DNA from: Exiguobacterium sibiricum 7-3
GTDB taxonomy: Bacteria > Bacillota > Bacilli > Exiguobacteriales > Exiguobacteriaceae
NCBI RefSeq assembly: GCF_000620865.1
Contig: NZ_KK211190.1
Location: 2,307,971-2,371,970, forward strand
DNA length: 64,000 nucleotides
Direction of reading: 5' to 3'
Both the position numbers and the translations under genes were made by a program. A model generated the notes under the pieces. It had not been told where the DNA came from, made no database searches, and was given only the letters and a program-made list of their open reading frames with translations. Numbering within the stretch: position 1 is the first letter of the stretch; each line of letters begins with the position of its first letter. Shown here in pieces: positions 58,537 to 64,000 of this stretch.

Positions 58537-58819
58537 AATTGACTGACTGGTCGTCGCGCCCAATCATCAAATGCTTGAACTTCTCATTTGTTGTATTGAA
58601 ACGGTGAAGCATCGGTCCATGTTGCTTGATTTGTTGCTGAACAAAACGAACAGCAACTGCTTCCCCTTGGTATTTTTCTCCCGCTCTTGCCAGTGTTGCT
58701 TCGAAATCTTCCCATAAGACTTCGACCCACGTCAAGGCCTCAAGCGGCGTCAGCGTTTCGTTGACTCCCTGCAATTCTTCCGCTAATCCTTTTAATGCTT
58801 CTGAACGATTTTGATCCAT
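58535..58819 (-). CDS. yfhJ: WVELL-family small protein YfhJ
   Basis: 94 residues. The signature ALTWVEVLWEDFEATLARAGEKYQG is the WVELL motif of the Bacillus YfhJ family; function unknown. The start is assigned to the ATG at 58819, with AGAGGAG 8 bases upstream lying in the end of yfhH; an ATG six bases earlier overlaps the yfhH stop. Translationally coupled to yfhH. Confidence 0.88.
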   Translation of the reverse strand: MDQNRSEALKGLAEELQGVNETLTPLEALTWVEVLWEDFEATLARAGEKYQGEAVAVRFVQQQIKQHGPMLHRFNTTNEKFKHLMIGRDDQSVN

Positions 58820-58821
58820 TG

Positions 58822-59136
58822 TCATATCTCCTCTTCCTGAATTAAAGCGAGCGGAATCGCCACTTCGTTGACAGTGCCCTCAAAATGACCCCAGCCCATC
58901 ACACCGTTGACGAAATGAAGTTCGAATCGTGCCTCTTCCCCGGCAATCCGGTAAAAACGACCCGTCTCAAACCGGCTAGCGTCAACTAAGTAACTTTGGG
59001 CGATTGCAATCTTGCGGATAATGACCTCGACTTCACTCATGTTGCCGTGTTGCTCCGCTTTACGTTTCTGCTCATTCAATTTCGTCACGAGCATCTCTAA
59101 CTCATATTTTGATAACTGACTCATACGTGTCTCCAT
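58822..59136 (-). CDS. yfhH: DUF1811 protein YfhH
   Basis: 104 residues. YELEMLVTKLNEQKRKAEQHGNMSEVEVIIRKIAIAQSYLVD is a helical hairpin and the end (FYRIAGEEARFELHFVNGVMGWGHFEGT) a small beta domain, as in B. subtilis YfhH. Function unknown. The start is ATG 59136 with GGGGGAG upstream. In B. subtilis recX directly precedes yfhH; here the bmrCD-like exporter is inserted between them. Confidence 0.88.
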   Translation of the reverse strand: METRMSQLSKYELEMLVTKLNEQKRKAEQHGNMSEVEVIIRKIAIAQSYLVDASRFETGRFYRIAGEEARFELHFVNGVMGWGHFEGTVNEVAIPLALIQEEEI

Positions 59137-59195
59137 AAAAAAACTCCCCCTCTTCGTCATTAGTATATACGAAAAGAGGAAGAAAAATGATGGAG

Positions 59196-61265
59196 TTAGC
59201 TTGATTTCAGCTCGAGATTGCGTTTACTTTGCAACGCATACATTTTGGCATAGATTTTTTGTTTTTTGAGTAACTCATCATGCGTACCGCGTTCGGCAAT
59301 CCGTCCCCGGTCGAGAACGATGATTTCGTCGGCGTCTTTGATTGTTGACAAGCGATGGGCGATAATGAATGTCGTTCGCCCTTTCGTCAACGTCAATAAC
59401 GCGTCCTGAATCATGGCTTCCGTCTCAGAATCGACACTCGCTGTCGCCTCATCGAGGACTAAAATGGCCGGATCAAACGCCAGCGCCCGGGCAAAGCTGA
59501 TCAACTGCCGTTCACCGGCAGATAAGGTCGCTCCTTTTTCGATGACCGGTTCGTCCAGCCCCTTAGGAAGGCGGTCAATGAATCGGTCTGCTCCTACAGC
59601 GACAATCGCTTCCCGAATCCGTTCTTCGGAAATCATTGGATTACCGAGCGTAATGTTCGATCGAATCGTTCCGGTGAATAAAAACGGATCCTGCAGGACG
59701 ATGCCCATGTGGTCACGAACTGCCTGTTTCGGAAGTGATGTGACGTCTGTTCCATCAATCAATAATTGACCGGATGACGGATCATAAAAACGCATCAGCA
59801 GATTCATGATTGAACTTTTCCCGCTGCCCGTATGTCCGACGAGGGCGATTGTCGCCCCGGGACGGGCATCAATTTCGATTTCTTGCAGGACAGGATGACC
59901 CGGGTCATAACTGAAGCCGACCTGCTTGAATTCCACGCGACCGGCGAAACGCGGTAACCGTCCTTTTCCGACATCTTCTCCTTTTTCGTCTAGCAGTTGG
60001 AACATCCGGTCTGCCGAAACGAGTGCTTGTTGCAGCGGCGACAGTTGATTCATGATTTGCGTCACCGGTTCAAAGAGACGGGAGACATAATCGATGTAGG
60101 CATATAAGATACCGAGCGACAAAAACGTCCCGTCGGTCAGACTTTTTCCGGCAACGACCCAAATTAACAAAGCAAGCGTCAGGTTTTTTAAGAAATACGA
60201 TAAGTTATGCGACATTAAAGCATCGAGCCGTAATAACTTGGAACGGGTTTGATAGTTCTCTTCATTTTTCTGCTCAAATTCCGCCAATACTTCTTTTTCC
60301 CGCGCGTACGCTTGAATGATCGGCATCGTTTGGATATTCTCGTTCAATTGACCATTCATATCAGCGACAAGCGACCGGACTTTGAAGTTATTTTCCGTCG
60401 CGAGCTTCTGAAACAACTGAATCCAAAAGTAGACGATCGGGATAATCAGCAACGAAACTAATCCCAAACGGACATCGAGGAAAAACATTGCTACTAAAAT
60501 TCCTGCCATCGTAATCAGTCCTGAAAAGACCCGCGCCAACACACCCAAATACAAATCACGGATCGTTTCTGTATCGTTCGTCACACGACTGACAATCTTC
60601 CCGATCGGTGTTTGATCAAAATAGCGGACCGGCAACCGTTGTAAATGTGTAAAGACATCGAGCCGCATCCGTTTGACGATTTTATGTGCCGATCGCTGAA
60701 GCAGGATTTGCTGGATCCAGTTTAGACCGGCTGCGATTAACAGCAAGATGATATACATCAACGACAGCCAGCCGACTGCTTTTAAGTCAGAAGCATAAAA
60801 ATCATACACTTGTCCTTGCGTCAGCTTTGCGACGCCCGGATAACGAAACGTCTCATCGCCACGCGTGACGGTCAACGTTCCATCGGTCACACTGCGTTCG
60901 CCACCGCTCACGACTTGTTTCGGTACAAAATAATAACCCTCTTTTGACTGGACAATCGAAATGGATTGAATGATAGCAGAAGACGGAACGTCCTGCTTCT
61001 TCGCAAACTGACGCCCGTCATACTCGACCCGTCCTCCATCTTTCACTTCAACCCAGTCCTTTTCAATCGCGACAATATGCTCATCGATGATGACTTTCGC
61101 AATATAAGGTCCGGTCAACTCCGCTCCGACTGCCAAAATCAATAGAAACAATCCTAGAAAAATCGCTTGTTTTTCATACATCGCATAACGGACAAGTGAT
61201 CGAATCGTCGTTTTCCGACGAACAGGATCTAATACATATAATTCTTCTTCCTTCACGTTCGACAC
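59196..61265 (-). CDS. bmrD: Multidrug ABC exporter half BmrD-like (YheH), catalytic NBD
   Basis: 689 residues. Between TM1 and TM2 (about residues 58-160) it carries an extra soluble domain, the BmrD/YheH hallmark. The ATPase has Walker A VGHTGSGKSSI, Walker B AILVLDEATASVDSETE with the canonical catalytic Glu, but a non-canonical signature TLSAGERQLISFARAL. Pairs with the upstream half to form a heterodimeric drug exporter. Starts 9 bases after its partner. No own promoter seen; expression depends on the leader at 63053-63290. Confidence 0.9.
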   Translation of the reverse strand: MSNVKEEELYVLDPVRRKTTIRSLVRYAMYEKQAIFLGLFLLILAVGAELTGPYIAKVIIDEHIVAIEKDWVEVKDGGRVEYDGRQFAKKQDVPSSAIIQSISIVQSKEGYYFVPKQVVSGGERSVTDGTLTVTRGDETFRYPGVAKLTQGQVYDFYASDLKAVGWLSLMYIILLLIAAGLNWIQQILLQRSAHKIVKRMRLDVFTHLQRLPVRYFDQTPIGKIVSRVTNDTETIRDLYLGVLARVFSGLITMAGILVAMFFLDVRLGLVSLLIIPIVYFWIQLFQKLATENNFKVRSLVADMNGQLNENIQTMPIIQAYAREKEVLAEFEQKNEENYQTRSKLLRLDALMSHNLSYFLKNLTLALLIWVVAGKSLTDGTFLSLGILYAYIDYVSRLFEPVTQIMNQLSPLQQALVSADRMFQLLDEKGEDVGKGRLPRFAGRVEFKQVGFSYDPGHPVLQEIEIDARPGATIALVGHTGSGKSSIMNLLMRFYDPSSGQLLIDGTDVTSLPKQAVRDHMGIVLQDPFLFTGTIRSNITLGNPMISEERIREAIVAVGADRFIDRLPKGLDEPVIEKGATLSAGERQLISFARALAFDPAILVLDEATASVDSETEAMIQDALLTLTKGRTTFIIAHRLSTIKDADEIIVLDRGRIAERGTHDELLKKQKIYAKMYALQSKRNLELKSS

Positions 61266-61273
61266 CTCCTACC

Positions 61274-63001
61274 TTACGTTTCTTCACTTTGCCGTTCAAA
61301 CTGTTCGGCATACCATCCTTTATAGTCCATCAACTGTTCGTGCGTGCCCCGTTCTGTTACTTGACCGTCCTGCAGGACAAGGATTTCGTCCGCATGGGCA
61401 ACAGCAGACAGACGGTGCGCGACAATCAATGTCGTAGCTTGCTCGCGATTGGTTCGAATCGCTTCAATGATGTGCGACTCGGTTTTCGCATCGACCGCGG
61501 ATAACGAATCGTCGAGCAATAATAATTTTGGTTTTTTCAACATTGCCCGGGCAATCGAGAGCCGTTGTTTTTGTCCACCGGATAACGTGACACCACGTTC
61601 GCCGACCAACGTCTCAAGACCTTGATCGAGCATCGTGATATCTGTCGTGAACGAAGCGAGACGAATCGCTTCTTGCAGTTCGTCTTCCGTTGCCGTTCCG
61701 GCTCCGAAAAGGATGTTGTCCCGCACTGTTTTCGAGAATAAGAGATGTTCTTGTGAGACATAACCGGTCCATCCACGGACCGTCTCCAGGGCGACATCTT
61801 CATACGGAATCCCGTTGACTTGCAGCATCTCGCGCCCAAGCGGATATTCGCGTAAAAACTGTCGTAACAACGTCGTTTTGCCGGCGCCGGTCGGACCGAC
61901 GATCCCGATTGTCTTGCCTTGTTCGATTGTCACGTTAATATCGCGTAAGGCGGGCTGTTTCGTTCCCGGATACGTAAACGTCAAATCAGATAGGACAATC
62001 GTTTCTGGAATAGCAACATCTGCGACCGGTGTCGACGTAATCAACGGTTTGACCCGCATCGTCGCTTGTAGACGATCAAGACTCGCTGTTCCGCGCTGGA
62101 TGACGTTGATCAATTCCCCGAAGGCATACATCGGCCAAATCAACATCCCGAGATAAATGTTGAAGGCGACGAGTTGTCCGAGCGTGATGTCGTTCGTGAA
62201 GACGAGATAGGTCCCAAACGATAAGCCGATCAAATAACTGATTCCGACGAGTAATTTGATAATCGGCTCGAATAAGACATCAATTTTGGCGACATGCATG
62301 TTTTTATCAAACACATCGCTCGTCACAGCATCAAATTTTTTGACATCGATGTCTTCCTGAACGAATGAGCGAATGACCCGCAGTCCGGAAATCGATTCCA
62401 CGACTTGGTCATTCATCGTGCCAAACGCATCCTGTGCCGTCATGAACCGTCCATGAATCTGACTGCCGAGTTTATTCATTGCGTAAGCAAGAATCGGCAT
62501 CGGCAACAATGCCGCAAGTGTCAGTTTCCAATCGATTGCCACTCCCATGACAACGAGTGTAATGGCCGTCATGTTTAACGAGTCGACGAGTGTTAAGACA
62601 CCAAAACCGGCTGTCCGTTCCACTGCCTTCAAGTCATTGGTCGCAAGCGCCATCAAATCCCCGGTCCGATTGCGTTGGTAAAAAGTTGGCGTCAACTTTA
62701 ATAAATGCGTAAAGAATTGGCTGCGCAACGTCCGTTCGAGTAAAAAGGCCGTTCCGAATAATTTCGCAAGCCACAAGTACGTCAGAATAAAGGACGTAAT
62801 GGAAATAACGGTCAGACCTACCACATACTGAATCAAAGTCGTTCGGTCCATGGAACCGGAACGCAGTCCGTCAATCACTTTTCCGATCAACCATGGTGGT
62901 GTCAAGTCGATGAAGCCGGTCACAATCAGCAGTAACACGGCAATCAAATACGATTTTTTATGTTCCTTCAGAAACCAACTGAGTTGGCGAAATAATCGCA
63001 C
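61274..63001 (-). CDS. bmrC: Multidrug ABC exporter half BmrC-like (YheI), degenerate NBD
   Basis: 575 residues. The membrane part includes FGTAFLLERTLRSQFFTHLLKLTPTFYQRNRTGDLMALATNDLKAVERTAGFG, nearly the B. subtilis BmrC pattern. Walker A GPTGAGKTTL, signature TLSGGQKQRLSIARAM, Walker B LLLLDDSLSAVD with Asp instead of the catalytic Glu, the known asymmetry of BmrC. The start is GTG 63001 with AAAGGGGGGG upstream. Reached only by transcripts that pass the attenuator terminator upstream. Confidence 0.92.
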   Translation of the reverse strand: MRLFRQLSWFLKEHKKSYLIAVLLLIVTGFIDLTPPWLIGKVIDGLRSGSMDRTTLIQYVVGLTVISITSFILTYLWLAKLFGTAFLLERTLRSQFFTHLLKLTPTFYQRNRTGDLMALATNDLKAVERTAGFGVLTLVDSLNMTAITLVVMGVAIDWKLTLAALLPMPILAYAMNKLGSQIHGRFMTAQDAFGTMNDQVVESISGLRVIRSFVQEDIDVKKFDAVTSDVFDKNMHVAKIDVLFEPIIKLLVGISYLIGLSFGTYLVFTNDITLGQLVAFNIYLGMLIWPMYAFGELINVIQRGTASLDRLQATMRVKPLITSTPVADVAIPETIVLSDLTFTYPGTKQPALRDINVTIEQGKTIGIVGPTGAGKTTLLRQFLREYPLGREMLQVNGIPYEDVALETVRGWTGYVSQEHLLFSKTVRDNILFGAGTATEDELQEAIRLASFTTDITMLDQGLETLVGERGVTLSGGQKQRLSIARAMLKKPKLLLLDDSLSAVDAKTESHIIEAIRTNREQATTLIVAHRLSAVAHADEILVLQDGQVTERGTHEQLMDYKGWYAEQFERQSEET

Positions 63002-63052
63002 GATGGTTCCCCCCCTTTGTCGTTCATAATGGTGTTACACGTTTCCAAGCAC

Positions 63053-63103
63053 GCAAAAAAGGCAGACGGATTTCCGGAGCAGTCCGAGAATCAATCTGCC
63101 TTT
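63053..63103 (-). terminator. Attenuator terminator in the bmrCD leader
   Basis: Hairpin with outer arms AAAGGCAGA (minus-strand copy of 63095-63103) and TCTGCCTTT (63059-63067) and an inner CGGA-CTGC-TCCG, followed by six Ts (63055-63060 region). It stands between the leader frame and bmrC, so it would stop transcription before the exporter genes unless an alternative fold forms. Confidence 0.8.
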
Positions 63104-63130
63104 CTAAAGACGATTTGAATCGCCGATATG

Positions 63131-63171
63131 GTCTGCGTGCTCGGGGAACGGATTCCCTGTCAATCGCACAC
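63131..63171 (-). promoter_or_regulatory. Candidate antiterminator and anti-antiterminator segments
   Basis: On the minus strand, segment 1 is GTGTGC (63166-63171), just after the leader stop. Segment 2 is GAGCACGCAGAC (63131-63142). Segment 1 can pair with GCACGC of segment 2 (6 bp, one G-U). Segment 2 can alternatively pair with GTCTGC in the terminator's 3' arm (6 bp) plus AGCAC with GTGCT beyond the U run. The two states are exclusive. A GGGAA-TCCG-TTCCC hairpin sits between segments. Confidence 0.5.
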
Positions 63172-63183
63172 TGAATGTAGTGT

Positions 63184-63252
63184 TTATACGAGTTCGAGAG
63201 TCTCCGCCATATTCAGCTGTTTAATAAGTGCGTTTACAATTGGCTGTTTCAT
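63184..63252 (-). CDS. Leader peptide of the bmrCD attenuator (22 residues)
   Basis: An uninterrupted frame beginning MKQPIVNALIKQLNM and ending ETLELV, with an excellent AAGGAGG ribosome binding site 6-8 bases before its ATG. It follows the promoter at 63285-63314 and precedes the terminator at 63053-63103. In B. subtilis the 54-codon bmrB plays this part for bmrCD; the present peptide is shorter and not obviously similar in sequence. Its translation probably couples ribosome stalling to exporter expression. Confidence 0.7.
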   Translation of the reverse strand: MKQPIVNALIKQLNMAETLELV

Positions 63253-63284
63253 GTGACGGTTCCTCCTTTTCTTAATCTGTGCGT

Positions 63285-63314
63285 AGGATAGCATAATTAT
63301 CGAACAATTGTCAA
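63285..63314 (-). promoter_or_regulatory. SigA promoter of the bmrCD leader
   Basis: On the minus strand a perfect TTGACA (63309-63314), 18-base spacer, and an extended -10 TGC-TATCCT (63285-63290). It is among the strongest promoter matches in the window, which suits constitutive initiation with control by attenuation. Confidence 0.75.
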
Positions 63315-63348
63315 TTTTGTGTCTAATCTTTTAAAATGAAGCGAAAAC

Positions 63349-64000
63349 TTATATCCCGTCCGCTTCCTCCTGCTTGACCTGTTCGATCACTTCCGAAACG
63401 AGTGCATACGGAAATCCTTTTCGAACCAATGCTTGTTGTGTTTTTTGAACCCGAGCGAACGGTTCGAGATTCCGATACTTCGGATAATATTTTCGTGCCT
63501 GGTACAAAGCGGCAGATTCTTCTGTGTCCGCTTCGACCTCTTCGAACACTTGTTGAATCCCGAGCTTCGAGACCTCCGATGAAAATCCGCGTTGCATCAG
63601 TGTTTGTTGCAGTTTCTGCTTTAGTTCCCGAACCGATCGGCGGGCCAGTTCTTTTTGTTTTTGCCGGAGAAACTTCAACACTTTTTCAAGCTCTTCTTCT
63701 TCTGTGAATTCTTCAAGGGCTTCGTCGATGTACTTTTTCGAAATCTTCAGCGCTTCTAAGTCCCGGCGGATTTTACCAGGTCCTTGCGGTGTCGTCGCCT
63801 TTTTTGTTGCTGTGTAGGCCAATGCGAACTGTTGATCATTCAAATACTTTTGGTCGGTCAATCGTTTGATGGCATGCTTGACGGCATGTTCCGGCGTCTC
63901 TTTTTCGATCAAATACGATTCCACTTCGCTCGTCGCCCGCATCCGGTATGACAGATGATTGAGTGATAAGCGGTACGCTTTTTGTTGTTCTTCCGCCGTC
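63349..64000 (-). CDS. recX: Regulatory protein RecX, 5' end cut by window edge
   Basis: The readable part is 216 codons without its N-terminus. The frame stays open to the edge and reads KAYRLSLNHLSYRMRATSEVESYL there, a conserved RecX stretch, so the internal ATG at 63942 is not the start. Repeated three-helix units follow (LTDQKYLNDQQFALAYTATKK, GPGKIRRDLEALKISKKYIDEAL, RKYYPKYRNLEPFARVQKTQQALVRKGFPYALVSEVIE). RecX inhibits RecA filament growth. In B. subtilis it precedes yfhH. Confidence 0.9.
   Translation of the reverse strand, partial: TAEEQQKAYRLSLNHLSYRMRATSEVESYLIEKETPEHAVKHAIKRLTDQKYLNDQQFALAYTATKKATTPQGPGKIRRDLEALKISKKYIDEALEEFTEEEELEKVLKFLRQKQKELARRSVRELKQKLQQTLMQRGFSSEVSKLGIQQVFEEVEADTEESAALYQARKYYPKYRNLEPFARVQKTQQALVRKGFPYALVSEVIEQVKQEEADGI

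Noticed and set aside
63349..63942. recX as a complete 197-residue gene
   Set aside because: The frame continues to the window edge and the extra residues match conserved RecX sequence, so the gene is truncated by the window.

Overview
The window is a chromosomal segment of a low-to-mid G+C Gram-positive bacterium of the Bacillales. Long stretches keep the gene neighbourhoods of Bacillus subtilis: recX-yfhH-yfhJ, yfhP-mutY, ygaC-ygaD-gsaB-perR-ygzB-ygxA-rrn-tRNAs, yheA-yheB, yhaM-prsA-scoC-yhaH-hit-ecsAB and hemEHY. Overall protein character and rearrangement fit Exiguobacterium best, but that genus call is an inference. No prophage, transposase, CRISPR array or plasmid function is visible. 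It is ordinary core chromosome with a few lineage-specific inserts.

Layout. 1-9.6 kb: tail of a GH32 sugar hydrolase, a GNAT acetyltransferase, a UvrD-like helicase, mscL, a HAD phosphatase, cardiolipin synthase and the hemE-hemH-hemY haem operon. 9.7-11.4 kb: tnrA divergent from an ammonium transporter, with a perfect TnrA box between them. 11.5-20.6 kb: ecsAB, three tandem 83-residue GlsB-like membrane proteins behind a SigB-type promoter, a TcaA-like anchored protein, then hit, yhaH, scoC, prsA, an Old Yellow Enzyme and yhaM. 20.7-28.7 kb: corA, LexA-controlled dinB, a yhzD-like gene behind a FadR-like operator, yheA-yheB, a PucR-type regulator, msmX with cre sites, an amino-acid importer lacking its ATPase and a small SigB-type gene. 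28.7-43.6 kb: an aldo/keto reductase, phosphoglucomutase, a rhodanese, glgC-glgD-glgA-glgP without glgB, a class A PBP, a YufK-like membrane protein, a 30-residue membrane peptide and queG-ogt-trmL.

43.6-50.1 kb is one ribosomal RNA operon on the minus strand: two tandem promoters, 16S, 23S, 5S and 14 tRNAs. 50.1-59.1 kb holds ygxA, ygzB, perR, gsaB, an MsbA-type ABC exporter, the nucleotide phosphatase YgaC, an SRPBCC protein, mutY, yfhP, yfhJ and yfhH. 59.2-63.3 kb holds a heterodimeric multidrug exporter of the BmrC/BmrD type. It is preceded by its own promoter, a 22-codon leader reading frame and an intrinsic terminator with competing RNA pairings. This looks like a ribosome-sensing attenuator and is the most interesting regulatory object here. 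The right edge cuts recX.

How the genes work together: the window covers haem synthesis (hemEHY, gsaB), nitrogen scavenging (tnrA, amtB), glycogen storage (pgcA, glgCDAP), secretion and envelope quality control (prsA, ecsAB, PBP, cls), tRNA wobble modification next to its substrate tRNAs (queG, trmL), oxidative and DNA damage responses (perR, mutY, dinB, recX) and drug export (bmrCD).
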